Assembly (NCBI GenBank): GCA_026387915.1 | Contig: JAPLKS010000022.1 | Coordinates: 186,001 to 250,000, forward strand | Reading direction: 5' to 3' | DNA: 64,000 nucleotides | Source of the DNA: Gemmatimonadota bacterium | Lineage (GTDB): Bacteria; Gemmatimonadota; Gemmatimonadetes; Gemmatimonadales; Gemmatimonadaceae | Shown here: one piece after another, positions 18,479-27,650 of the stretch | Position numbering within the stretch: position 1 is the first letter of the stretch | Layout: each line of letters starts with the position of its first letter | Program-made: the position numbers and the translations under genes | The notes under the pieces: generated by a model | What the model was told of the DNA's origin: nothing | The model's database searches: none | What the model saw: only the letters and a program-made list of their open reading frames with translations

Positions 18479-19801
18479 ATGCCCTCACTCGCCCGCACAC
18501 TGAACCTCCGTGACCTCATCCTCCTGGTGATAGGCACGGTCATCGGTTCGGGGATCTTCCTCGTGCCGGGCCCGGTCCTGCGGGCCAGCGGGGGGTCGCT
18601 CGGCGTCGCCCTCGCCGTCTGGACCGTCGCCGGCATCCTCTCCCTGCTCGGCGCCCTCACCTACGGTGAGCTTGGGGCCATGAACCCCGAGGCCGGCGGG
18701 CTCTACATCTATATCCGTGACGCCTTCGGCCCACTCGCCGCCTTTCTGTACGGCTGGACGGCCTTCTTCGTGATCAGCGCCGGCTCCATGGCCACCCTCG
18801 CCGTCGCCTTTACGGCGTACCTCGGCCAGTTTGTGGAGCTCTCGCCCGTCGCCGGCAAGATCACGGCGCTCCTTATGATTGTTGTGCTGATGCTCGTGAA
18901 CGTGCGCGGCACGCGCCAAGGCGCCGACGTACAAAATGTCAGCACGCTCATCAAAGTCGTTGCCATCGCCATCATGAGCGTCCTGCTCCTCGTGCTTGGC
19001 AATGGCCCCGCCTCCACTACCCCGATGTGGCCGGCGACCGTGGACACCTCGCTCCTGCGTGGCATTGGCCTGGCGATGGTCTCCGTGCTCTGGGCCTACG
19101 AAGGGTGGCAGTACGCCACCTTCAGCGCCGGCGAAACCATCAACCCGCAACGCACCTTCCCGCGCGGCATTGTCATTGGGACGGCGCTACTCATCGGCAT
19201 CTACCTGCTCGTCAACTTTGCCTACGTCGCCGCACTCGGTACCGATGGCGCTGCGCACAGTGACCGCATTGCGGCCGAAGCGGTAGGCGCCGTCTTTGGA
19301 CCGGTGGCCGCCAAAGCCATTGCGGCCATCATCTTGGTCTCCATGTTCAGCGCCGCCAACGGCATCGCCCTCACGGCGCCGCGCATGTTTTACGCGATGG
19401 CCAATGACGGCATCTTCTTCTCGCGTATGGCCAACGTTCACCCGCGCTTCGGGACGCCGGCGTTCGCCATCGTTGCCTTCTGCAGTTGGGCGATGGTGCT
19501 CGCCGCCAGCGGCTCCTTTGAGCAGCTGCTCACCTACGTGGTGTTCGTAGGATGGATTTTCTACGCGCTCGGCGCGCTCGCCATCTTCGCCTACCGACGC
19601 AACGCACCAGGCGCCGTGCGCCCGTTCCGCACGCCGGGCTATCCTCTGACGCCAATTCTCTTTGTGCTCTCCGCCGTCGCGATCGTGGGCAACACGGTGA
19701 TCGCGGAACCGGGGCGCGCCGCAGTTGGCCTCGGCATGGTCGCGCTCGGTGTGCCGGCATTCATGCTCTGGCGCGCGAAGGCGAAAAGGGCCGCGCGCTA
19801 A
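18479..19801 (+). CDS. APC-superfamily amino-acid permease
   Basis: 440 aa and about twelve transmembrane helices, the usual APC count. TM1 carries VIGTVIGSGIFLVPG, the G-S-G-I-F substrate-carboxylate motif of APC/LAT transporters. GALTYGELGAMNPEAGG is the conserved TM2 and loop region, and WAYEGWQYATFSAGE matches the TM6 motif. It would take up amino acids across the inner membrane, perhaps in exchange for another. It follows SusC/SusD pair 1 but is separated by a hairpin, so co-transcription is uncertain. Substrate choice is not visible. Confidence 0.9.
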   Translation: MPSLARTLNLRDLILLVIGTVIGSGIFLVPGPVLRASGGSLGVALAVWTVAGILSLLGALTYGELGAMNPEAGGLYIYIRDAFGPLAAFLYGWTAFFVISAGSMATLAVAFTAYLGQFVELSPVAGKITALLMIVVLMLVNVRGTRQGADVQNVSTLIKVVAIAIMSVLLLVLGNGPASTTPMWPATVDTSLLRGIGLAMVSVLWAYEGWQYATFSAGETINPQRTFPRGIVIGTALLIGIYLLVNFAYVAALGTDGAAHSDRIAAEAVGAVFGPVAAKAIAAIILVSMFSAANGIALTAPRMFYAMANDGIFFSRMANVHPRFGTPAFAIVAFCSWAMVLAASGSFEQLLTYVVFVGWIFYALGALAIFAYRRNAPGAVRPFRTPGYPLTPILFVLSAVAIVGNTVIAEPGRAAVGLGMVALGVPAFMLWRAKAKRAAR

Positions 19802-19828
19802 CACCGCGCAGGCGTTAAACAAAAAAGG

Positions 19829-19858
19829 GACGGTCACCGCACATGCGCGGTGACCGTC
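19829..19858. terminator. Bidirectional intrinsic terminator
   Basis: A perfect 12-bp GACGGTCACCGC stem with a 6-nt loop stands between two convergent genes. A T-rich tract (GCTTTTCTT) follows on the plus strand and an A-run precedes it (T-run on the minus strand), so it can stop both transcripts. Confidence 0.85.
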
Positions 19859-19868
19859 GCTTTTCTTA

Positions 19869-21491
19869 TTACTGACGCGCCGCGAGGAACCGACCCGGCG
19901 CCGCACCGGTCATGGCGCCATTCCGCATCACTGCCACGCCCCCCACGAGTACATGCACCACGCCCGTCGCCATGCGCGATGGTGCGCTCCACGTCGAGCG
20001 ATCAATAATCGTCTTGGCGTCAAAAATTGTGAGGTCGGCAGCCAGTCCTTCCTGCACGCGCCCACGGTCATGCAGGCCGACGAAATCCGCAGGGAACGAC
20101 GTCATCTTGCGCACCGCATCCTCAAGGGTGAGCACATGCTGCTCCCGCACATATCGGCCAAGCACGCGCGGGAAAGTCCCCGCGGAACGCGGATGGCCGC
20201 GCGTCCCCTCCGTGGAGTCCACATAGGCGCCATCGCTCGCCACCATGTTCCACGGCTGCACGAGCAGGCCGCGCACATCCACTTCGCGCACCGCGCCGAG
20301 CGTAATGCCCACGGCGTGCTTCGGCGTGAGAATGAGGTCAGCCACGAGATCAAACGGATCAACCTTGCGCGCCTTGGCCAGTTCCGAGAGGTACTGCCCC
20401 ACAAGGGCCGGCTCATCGTCGCTCGTCGTGATGCGCATCTGCGAATAGCCGGTGGCCTTGAGCCAAGCAAAGCCGCCATTCACGCCGTTCTCGCTCGCCA
20501 CTTTCAGCAACGCACGCTGCGCGCGGTCTTTGAGTGCAGCGCGTACATCAAAGCCGGGACGCTTGGCCATATCATCCGGCACCACCACGAGATCTTCAAC
20601 ATGCGCCGTCGCCGCACCATCGTACGGATACTGGTCAGTCACCGCATTCACGCCGCGCCCGCGCGCAGCGTTCACGAGTCCGATCACTTTCTCAAGTAGC
20701 CCGGCGTTCTCGAGCCCGACCACTTTTTCGTGCGCAATCTTGGGCGAAATACCAGCGCGCTCGCCAATCTCAATCGTCTCACGATCCGATTCAATCAGAT
20801 GATGTCCCGGATCGCGCACGTGCGAATCATAAATGCCGCGGAACGGCGCCACTTCCTTGGCGAGTTCCACCACTTCGTCCGTCGTGGCATACATACCAGG
20901 GTCGTACATGAGGCCGGTGCTCAATCCTACGGCGCCGAGTTCCATGCCTTCGCGCACCATCGCTTTCATTTTCGCGAGTTCGTCGGCGGTGGGAGCGCGC
21001 TGAGCGTGCCCCATCACCGCTTCGCGCACGCCGTTGTGGCCAATGTACATCGCCACATTGGTACCGGACCCATGCTGCCGAAGCGAATCGAGGATCATGC
21101 GCATATGGAACGGCGCGAAGTAGCCATCCGGGCCGCCCACGATCGTCGTCACTCCCATGCGCACCACACCCTCGTTGAGGCGATTGGGCGTCTTGAACGA
21201 TTCTTCCAAACTGTGGGAGTGCACGTCCACAAAGCCCGGTGCCACAACCAATCCGGTCGCGTCAATACGCGTGGTCGCGGTGGCGCCCTTGAGCGCGCCC
21301 GCTGGCGCGATGCGCGCAATCCAACCGCCGCGCACGCCAATGTCGCCGGCGTACGCAGGCTTGCCGCTGCCGTCCACAATGCGGCCTCCGGAAATCACCA
21401 CATCGTATCGCTCCGCGGAACGTGCAACGGTGGCAGACTGCGCAGCGACTAGGAACGGAACCAGTGTGAGTACTGCAGCGAAACGACGCAT
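19869..21491 (-). CDS. Secreted N-acyl-D-amino-acid deacylase-like amidohydrolase
   Basis: 540 aa. The signal peptide covers about residues 1-26. The amidohydrolase metal motif VDVHSHS gives H91 and H93. The region ELGAVGLSTGLMYDPG is typical of D-aminoacylases/N-acyl-D-amino-acid deacylases, as is the late PWNMVASDGAYVDS, in which the Asp is the catalytic residue. It would release free D-amino acids from N-acylated forms in the periplasm. It is the last of a 16-kb minus-strand series of hydrolases that starts with SusC 2, but a hairpin separates it from the gene upstream. Confidence 0.85.
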   Translation of the reverse strand: MRRFAAVLTLVPFLVAAQSATVARSAERYDVVISGGRIVDGSGKPAYAGDIGVRGGWIARIAPAGALKGATATTRIDATGLVVAPGFVDVHSHSLEESFKTPNRLNEGVVRMGVTTIVGGPDGYFAPFHMRMILDSLRQHGSGTNVAMYIGHNGVREAVMGHAQRAPTADELAKMKAMVREGMELGAVGLSTGLMYDPGMYATTDEVVELAKEVAPFRGIYDSHVRDPGHHLIESDRETIEIGERAGISPKIAHEKVVGLENAGLLEKVIGLVNAARGRGVNAVTDQYPYDGAATAHVEDLVVVPDDMAKRPGFDVRAALKDRAQRALLKVASENGVNGGFAWLKATGYSQMRITTSDDEPALVGQYLSELAKARKVDPFDLVADLILTPKHAVGITLGAVREVDVRGLLVQPWNMVASDGAYVDSTEGTRGHPRSAGTFPRVLGRYVREQHVLTLEDAVRKMTSFPADFVGLHDRGRVQEGLAADLTIFDAKTIIDRSTWSAPSRMATGVVHVLVGGVAVMRNGAMTGAAPGRFLAARQ

Positions 21492-21532
21492 AAGAATGTG
21501 ACCAGAGGGTGAGAGAACAGAGGGAAAGGCCT

Positions 21533-21566
21533 CGGGGCGAGCGCCCGTGTTTCAGCGCTCGCCCCG
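21533..21566 (-). terminator. Hairpin after propeller-amidohydrolase gene
   Basis: An 11-bp perfect stem (CGGGGCGAGCG) with a 12-nt loop lies 20 bp past the stop codon at 21587. On the minus strand it is followed by AGGCCTTTCCC, a weak T-tract. Confidence 0.5.
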
Positions 21567-21586
21567 TTCTTCAGTACTGGCCCTGC

Positions 21587-24500
21587 CTACCGAATGACCG
21601 ACTTGTTGCTGGGCTCGTACATCTCCTTCACATACCAATAGTTGTCGCCGTACGCGCGTGCGCGCGGCCAAATTTCGTCGAGCGAGTTAGCGTCGTACAG
21701 TGTACCACCCTTCATCACATACCGGATATTCGCAGTATTGCGAATATTCTCGAGTGGATTCGCATTCAGAATCATCAGGTCGGCAAGCTTTCCGACAGTC
21801 ACCGACCCAATGTCGTTTTCCATGCCGAGGAACATCGCGCCATGCATCGACGCAATCTCGAGTGCGGTCATGTTCCCGTTCGCCTTCGCCGCCATCCACA
21901 CATCCCAATGCGACCCTAGGCCAGGCTGCTGCCCGTGTGAACCCACCGCTGAGTAGCCACCGGCGGCAATCACGTCGGCCACCTGTTGCGACATGATGTC
22001 CTTGGAGTAATCCGTCTCGGGGCGCATCACAAAGCGCCGCGTATGCGGAATGAGCTGGCGCCAGGGAATCCATTTGCCCTGCTTGGGATCCTGCCACACC
22101 GAACTCTCCTGCCACCAGTATTCCTCGTTCCACGCGCCGTAGCCACTCACGAGCGGCGTGTGCGAATAGAAGTACTTGGCCAGTCCAAGGAAGGTCGTGA
22201 TGTCGGCGTAGAGCGGCGACTGCACGGTCACATGCTCACCACCGTTGTGTCCGTCCATCACCATACCAAGCTTGTGATTCCAGTCTTCACTTCCTTCGGC
22301 CGTCACGCGCAAACCAAGTTCGCGCGCCGCATCCACGGCCCACTGCCGTTGCTGACGCGTGGGCTGCAGGTACTGCTTCAGCAGGACAGCGCCCCATGTC
22401 ATGCGGCGACGCAGATCCTTCACCGCGAGGTCGCGCGAGGTTATGTCGTTCGTCATCCCGCGGTCACCTTCGGTGAGCGCTTCGGCCACACTGAACACGC
22501 GCGGCCCCACCATTTCACCGGCTTCCACCAACTCCGCGCTCGGGAACGCGGCGAGTGAGTTCGTCGAAGGATCGCTCGTGGTGGTCACCCCGTACGCCAG
22601 ATAGATGGCCGACTCAAAATCATTCTTCGGCATCATCCCCATATGCTCGCGATGGTGATGCGCGTGCATGTCTACCCAGCCCGGGATGATCGTCTTGCCG
22701 GAGACATTCACGACTTTGTCTACACCCGTCGTGCTACAGGTACCGACGCAGGTGATGCGTCCCGCTTTCACCACGATCGTGCCGCTGTTGATCACCTTCG
22801 CGTGATCGAGCGTGACAATCCGTGCGCCCGTCAGCGCAATGGAACCCGCCGGGATCGCGCGCGGCGTAGTGAGCTTCACCGTGATCGTATCTGTGTGCTT
22901 GCGGGCAACATCGTACGCAAAGAACCGGTTCGCACTGGCAAAGTCGACGGTGGTCGCGTTCCGCCAGTGCGGCAACAACCCACCTTCCGTGCTCACCGGC
23001 GTCGCCGAGAACGAACCGCCTCCCTTCGCGATCATCGGCACCTGATCGCCGGCGCCACCAACCGGCATCGGCGCGACATACACGTTCGCGCCCTGCATAA
23101 ACGAAATCCATCGACCGTCCGGCGAGAGCGCGGCATCGTCAGCATCCTTCACATTGGCGTGCACCTTGCGGTCCGTGCCGTCCAGCCGCATCGACGATAC
23201 TTCCACGCCGACGGGAGGACGACCACTACCGTCGGGCGGGCCAAAGACCTTGGAAGCCGACCAGTACACCCGCCCGTCAGGCGCAACCGTCGGCCGGATC
23301 TCAGCGAAGCCCATCGGCCCGGCCGCCAGCTGTGCGATATCGGTTTCATCGCCGCCCGTGGACGGCATCCGCACGATGTCGAAGTAGCCATCTCGGCTCA
23401 GGGAAGACGCACGGGCCGACGCGCCACTGCCGCGCGCTACCACAATCTGACTGCCATCGGGCGTCCACGCGGGATTCAGATATTCACCTAGTTCCTTTGT
23501 GAGGCGCTGCGGTGCTCCGCCCGTCGCCGCCACGCGCCAGAGCGCGCCGCGATTGTTCGCATCAACACTCGTGAACGCAATCGTACGCCCATCTGGCGAC
23601 CACGTGGGTTGAAACTCAAAGGGTTCGAAAGTGGCCGACGTCAAGCGACGCGGTGTTCCGGCCGGCAGCGACTGCAGCCAAATGCGCCCAAGTGCCTGGA
23701 ACGCCAGCGTCTTACCGTCGGGTGCGGCCGACGCCCATCGAATAAAGCGCGTATCGAAGGCCGCGTCACTAATGCGATTCTTCGTCGCCACCTGCTCCGA
23801 AATGGTGCGGTGCACGCGCGCCGAGAACGGAATCGTCGCAATGGCGCCGGTGGCCACGTCGAGCCGGCGGATCTTACCGCCCTGGTGAATAACAATGGTT
23901 TTTCCGTCCGCGGCCCAGCGATACATGGGATACGAACCATTCAACGGAATGCTCTCTTCCGAGAGATCCATCTCCACCGGATCCATGATCAACTTTTCGG
24001 TGCCGAGCCGTAGGTCACGCAGCCAGAGCGCGCTGCGCGGACCAAACTTCTTGCCTTTGTATTCCAGCGTGCCATTCGGCACCTTGCGCACGAACGCCAG
24101 CCACCGTCCATCTGGGCTGGGCTCTGCCGCGTATGCTCCACCGCTGGTCGCGCGGTCCTGCTGCTGCGACTCGCCGGACGTAATAGGCCGCACATTCCCA
24201 GTGGCCATTTCGTAACGATGGATCTGCACCGTGCCCTTCAGGACGTCCTCTTGTCCCCAGAAACCGGTCGGATGTGCCGTGTACACGTCGTAGTACAGAT
24301 AACGGCCGTCCGCAGTGATCGCCGTACGAAACGGCATCTTCCCCACCTCACCCTTCACGAGCGTGACGCCGGTGCCTCCATCCTTGTGAAACATCACGAG
24401 GTTGCGTGTGCCAAAACCGGTCATGCGCGCGACGATGATGTACTGGTTGTCGGCGGTCCACTGCGGAAAAGCGAATCGCACCGCAGCTTCGAGCGCCACC

Positions 24501-24904
24501 GGCCGTGGGTTGGCGCCATCAATGTCCATCACCCACAGACTAAACTGGCCTTTTCGGTCCGAAATAAAGGCAATCGACTTTCCGTCCGGCGAGATGCGCG
24601 GGTGGAAGTTCGACGCCACGCCACTGTTCTGCGTGAGGCATTCGGCCGTGCCGCCACCGGCCGGCATACGATACACCTGACTGGCCAGATCAAACACAAT
24701 CCACTTGCCGTCAGACGAAACGTCGACCGACGTCCACGTCCCCTCGGTCGTCGTAAAGTCGATCTCGCGGGTCTTGCCGCGCGCTTTCGTCGCATCCCAC
24801 GCCGTATCAGCTGGCGCTGGCGCCTGCGCCTTCGCAGCGGTGGGCGCCATGCTCCAGGTGAGCAGCGCCATAGAGGCGAGAAAACCAGTTGAGCGAATAC
24901 GCAT
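21587..24904 (-). CDS. TolB-like beta-propeller + amidohydrolase fusion, secreted
   Basis: 1105 aa. After a signal peptide (about 1-27), residues about 45-650 contain repeated PD40/WD40-type blades with the ISPDGKSIAFISD style motif. Residues about 680-1105 form an amidohydrolase of the imidazolonepropionase/dipeptidase type, with metal-binding VDMHAHHHREHMG and a late ALEIASMHGAMFLGMENDIG. The propeller probably gates or positions substrate; the amidase hydrolyses a cyclic amide or peptide-like bond. The exact substrate is unknown. The next gene on the strand encodes another amidohydrolase without a propeller, 63 bp upstream. Confidence 0.87.
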   Translation of the reverse strand: MRIRSTGFLASMALLTWSMAPTAAKAQAPAPADTAWDATKARGKTREIDFTTTEGTWTSVDVSSDGKWIVFDLASQVYRMPAGGGTAECLTQNSGVASNFHPRISPDGKSIAFISDRKGQFSLWVMDIDGANPRPVALEAAVRFAFPQWTADNQYIIVARMTGFGTRNLVMFHKDGGTGVTLVKGEVGKMPFRTAITADGRYLYYDVYTAHPTGFWGQEDVLKGTVQIHRYEMATGNVRPITSGESQQQDRATSGGAYAAEPSPDGRWLAFVRKVPNGTLEYKGKKFGPRSALWLRDLRLGTEKLIMDPVEMDLSEESIPLNGSYPMYRWAADGKTIVIHQGGKIRRLDVATGAIATIPFSARVHRTISEQVATKNRISDAAFDTRFIRWASAAPDGKTLAFQALGRIWLQSLPAGTPRRLTSATFEPFEFQPTWSPDGRTIAFTSVDANNRGALWRVAATGGAPQRLTKELGEYLNPAWTPDGSQIVVARGSGASARASSLSRDGYFDIVRMPSTGGDETDIAQLAAGPMGFAEIRPTVAPDGRVYWSASKVFGPPDGSGRPPVGVEVSSMRLDGTDRKVHANVKDADDAALSPDGRWISFMQGANVYVAPMPVGGAGDQVPMIAKGGGSFSATPVSTEGGLLPHWRNATTVDFASANRFFAYDVARKHTDTITVKLTTPRAIPAGSIALTGARIVTLDHAKVINSGTIVVKAGRITCVGTCSTTGVDKVVNVSGKTIIPGWVDMHAHHHREHMGMMPKNDFESAIYLAYGVTTTSDPSTNSLAAFPSAELVEAGEMVGPRVFSVAEALTEGDRGMTNDITSRDLAVKDLRRRMTWGAVLLKQYLQPTRQQRQWAVDAARELGLRVTAEGSEDWNHKLGMVMDGHNGGEHVTVQSPLYADITTFLGLAKYFYSHTPLVSGYGAWNEEYWWQESSVWQDPKQGKWIPWRQLIPHTRRFVMRPETDYSKDIMSQQVADVIAAGGYSAVGSHGQQPGLGSHWDVWMAAKANGNMTALEIASMHGAMFLGMENDIGSVTVGKLADLMILNANPLENIRNTANIRYVMKGGTLYDANSLDEIWPRARAYGDNYWYVKEMYEPSNKSVIR

Positions 24905-24967
24905 GAACGTGCTCTCGGGAAAGAGTTCGGGAACTACCGCACATCGCCTACCGTCGAACGAATCGTC

Positions 24968-26293
24968 CTACTGATGCCCCGCGGCGCGGCGCGCACGCGC
25001 GAGCAGTTCGCGCCGTGCGGCTGCGTCATACACACGACCATTCGCCACCACCACGGCAATCTTTCGCGTGTTTGCAATATCCAACCGCGGATCCGCATCG
25101 AGCACCACAAAATCGGCCACCATGCCTCGCGCCACGGCGCCGAGCGAGTCAGCCGCGAAATAGCGCGCCGGCTCGCTGGTCGCTGAACGCAACGCCTCCA
25201 GCGGCGTCAACCCAGCTTTTACCAGCCACTCGAGTTCGTCGTGCAGCGACCAGCCGGGCATACTCGCACGGACCGGCGCGTCGGACCCAGCCAAGATCGG
25301 CACGCCCGCATGCTGCAGTGCAGCCACGAGTGCCACGCGCTTGGCAAATAGCCGATGCGTACCGGCCAGTTCAGCGGCCGTCGGCTTGGGAGGCAACTCG
25401 GCCGCCATCTCCCAGAACTTGCGCAAGGAATCGCTCGCGTAGGCCACAAGCGAATCACTCGGCAACGGCGCGCCAGCGCGCAGTTCATTTAACTCAGACA
25501 TCGCAATAAGCGTCGGTGTGACCCACACGGTATGACGCGCGAGGGCCGCATACATCGGCGCGAGCGGCTCGTGCGAGCAACCGCCCATCAAAAATTTGGC
25601 AATGAAGTGCGCGCCCGCCACCACGGCCGAATCGTCACCCGCGCAACTGTTGGGAAACCCATACAGATGCTCCAGGCTACGAACGCCGGAGTCCGCCGCC
25701 TGTAGCGGCGTGACCGGCACGTTGACATGCGCTACCACCGCGAGCCCACGAGTTTTGGCTTGCCGGAGCGCCGCAAAGAAGGCATCTGGCGGAAGCCCAT
25801 TGTGAATCTTTACAAAATCCACTCCGAGCCGAGCCAGCGAATCCACGCCGCGCACAGCATCGTCGACGTTCCGCACGGTCAAGTGAGGAATCGGAACATT
25901 CATCCCTTCGAGGTATGGGCCCGACATCACAATCCGGGGCCCATCGAGCTCGCCGCGACCAATGGAGCGCTGCCAGCCGCGCAACTCGGCTAAGTCATCA
26001 GCCACGTCGCGCACGCCTGTGACGCCGTGCGCCACGTACAGCCCCAGGAGCCCGCGACCACCGGGTGCAGTGAGATGCACGTGCATATCCCACAATCCTG
26101 GAATAACGAACTTCCCACGCCCATCTACCACACGGGCACCGGCCGGTGGCGTGACGGACGATGCCGTAGCCACCTGTGTAATGCGGTGGCCGTCGGCAAC
26201 AATGGTCATATCGCGCTTCGCAGTTCCACTCGCCGGATCAATGAGCGTGACGTGCGTGACGGCGACGATTTGCAGGGCTAGGCGAATGAGCAT
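24968..26293 (-). CDS. Amidohydrolase family protein
   Basis: 441 aa. The N-terminal beta-sandwich half-domain is followed by VIPGLWDMHVHL, giving metal ligands H71 and H73. Later elements are VVAHVN for the third-ligand region and ILAGSDAPVR with the catalytic Asp. The C-terminus (ATSEPARYF..., DFVVLDADP) completes the fold. It has only a weak N-terminal hydrophobic stretch, so export is uncertain. The length is normal for imidazolonepropionase-related amidohydrolases. Substrate unknown. Confidence 0.85.
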   Translation of the reverse strand: MLIRLALQIVAVTHVTLIDPASGTAKRDMTIVADGHRITQVATASSVTPPAGARVVDGRGKFVIPGLWDMHVHLTAPGGRGLLGLYVAHGVTGVRDVADDLAELRGWQRSIGRGELDGPRIVMSGPYLEGMNVPIPHLTVRNVDDAVRGVDSLARLGVDFVKIHNGLPPDAFFAALRQAKTRGLAVVAHVNVPVTPLQAADSGVRSLEHLYGFPNSCAGDDSAVVAGAHFIAKFLMGGCSHEPLAPMYAALARHTVWVTPTLIAMSELNELRAGAPLPSDSLVAYASDSLRKFWEMAAELPPKPTAAELAGTHRLFAKRVALVAALQHAGVPILAGSDAPVRASMPGWSLHDELEWLVKAGLTPLEALRSATSEPARYFAADSLGAVARGMVADFVVLDADPRLDIANTRKIAVVVANGRVYDAAARRELLARARRAAGHQ

Positions 26294-26343
26294 TGGGGCG
26301 GTTGAGTAGAAGACGCAAATACCAAAAGCGGAGTAGCGCGCTG

Positions 26344-27543
26344 CTATTTCTTCAACTTCTTCAACATTTCTGTGGCGTGCGCGTGGGCGGGCTTGAGGGC
26401 GAGCGCTTTCTCGAACGCCGCTGTCGCCTGCTTCGAGTCCGGCTTGGCCATCAGCGCATCGCCATAGCTCGACCAGGCATTGGCACTGGTCGGGTACTGT
26501 TCCGTGCCCAGGCGCAGTAGCGCGATGGCCTTGGTCGTGTCGCGCGACATCTCAATGTGCCCAAGCATGTCCAGCATCATTTCGGGCGGGTGCACCGGAT
26601 AACCCATCTGCGCCGACACCCGAGCGAAATGCGCGGTGAGATACGAGGGATCCTCGAGCGCACGAAAGATGTCGGGCTTGTACGCGCCAAAAATGAACCG
26701 CATCGCGTCGTATTCCGTGATCAACGGCACGGAGCCATGATCATCCCCGCCATAATATTTGAATCCGTACCGCAGCCCGGATGTGTTCAACGTGTTCACG
26801 GTGCTATTGAACTGTGCAATCGATGCAAAGTGCACGTTCACCGTCGTGTCGCCCGCTTGTAAGGAGTTGGCCTGACCAACGAACAGCGTGCGGCCATCAA
26901 AGCCCGGCTTGGATACCATTGCCTGCGTCCGCCTGAGCAGGACGCGGTTGTCCCACCAGAGGCTCGGGTCAATGGCCACATACGCGTTAAACGTCGTGGG
27001 CATCGAGAACAGGGCGTCAATCACCGTGATGCCGCCTAAGGAATGCCCAACGAACAGGCGATAGGGAGCCGTGCGATACGCGCTCTCGATACGCGGAATC
27101 AACTCGCCCTTAATAAACTGGAGGAAGTTCGGACCTCCACCGGAGGTTTTCAGCGCGACCTGTACCTTACCATCGTTGTCCAGTTCCGTGTGCGTCGGCG
27201 TCAAATCGCGCATGCGGTCCGTATTCGGAATGGCAACAACAATCATCTCGGGCATCGCGAGCACGCCATTCGTCGCGGAGCTCAAAAACTGCAGCACGCC
27301 CGTGATCGAATGAAAGTGCGCATCACCGTCGAGCACGTACAGCACGGGATACCGCTGCGGCAGGTACGTGGTGTCGCTGTACGACGGCGGCAGGTACACG
27401 AGATACGGGCGCTGTTCCTTGAGCGTCCCAGAATAGATCGAGTCGATCTTGCCAATGTTGATCGTGCCAGCAGCAGGCGCCGACTGGGCCCCCGCGGCGA
27501 ACGAGAGCGATAGCACCAGCGCGCATACCGTAACGAACCGCAT
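26344..27543 (-). CDS. Secreted esterase D-type alpha/beta hydrolase with C-terminal TPR
   Basis: 399 aa. The signal peptide is MRFVTVCALVLSLSFAAGAQ. The catalytic domain is an esterase D/ferri-enterobactin-esterase-like fold: RPYLVYLPPSY, the VLYVLDGDAHF strand, nucleophile VGHSLGGITV, and a His near DDHGSVPLI. The last 90 residues are TPR-like helices (AIALLRLGTEQYPTSANAW and a following repeat ending KKLKK), which suggests a binding partner. ATG 27543 is chosen because the signal starts there. It sits in the hydrolase series downstream of the S9 peptidase. Confidence 0.85.
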   Translation of the reverse strand: MRFVTVCALVLSLSFAAGAQSAPAAGTINIGKIDSIYSGTLKEQRPYLVYLPPSYSDTTYLPQRYPVLYVLDGDAHFHSITGVLQFLSSATNGVLAMPEMIVVAIPNTDRMRDLTPTHTELDNDGKVQVALKTSGGGPNFLQFIKGELIPRIESAYRTAPYRLFVGHSLGGITVIDALFSMPTTFNAYVAIDPSLWWDNRVLLRRTQAMVSKPGFDGRTLFVGQANSLQAGDTTVNVHFASIAQFNSTVNTLNTSGLRYGFKYYGGDDHGSVPLITEYDAMRFIFGAYKPDIFRALEDPSYLTAHFARVSAQMGYPVHPPEMMLDMLGHIEMSRDTTKAIALLRLGTEQYPTSANAWSSYGDALMAKPDSKQATAAFEKALALKPAHAHATEMLKKLKK

Positions 27544-27609
27544 AACACCCCGAACGGAGATAGGTGGACGGGGCGCGGCGCGACAGATGGGCGCGCGCAC
27601 CGCATGGCG

Positions 27610-27643
27610 TTCGTCGGCGCGCCCTTACAGGCGCGCCGACGAA
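27610..27643 (-). terminator. Hairpin after S9 peptidase gene
   Basis: A perfect 14-bp stem (TTCGTCGGCGCGCC) and a 6-nt loop lie 7 bp past the stop at 27651. No T-run follows, so the strength is uncertain. Confidence 0.6.
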
Positions 27644-27650
27644 CAGACGA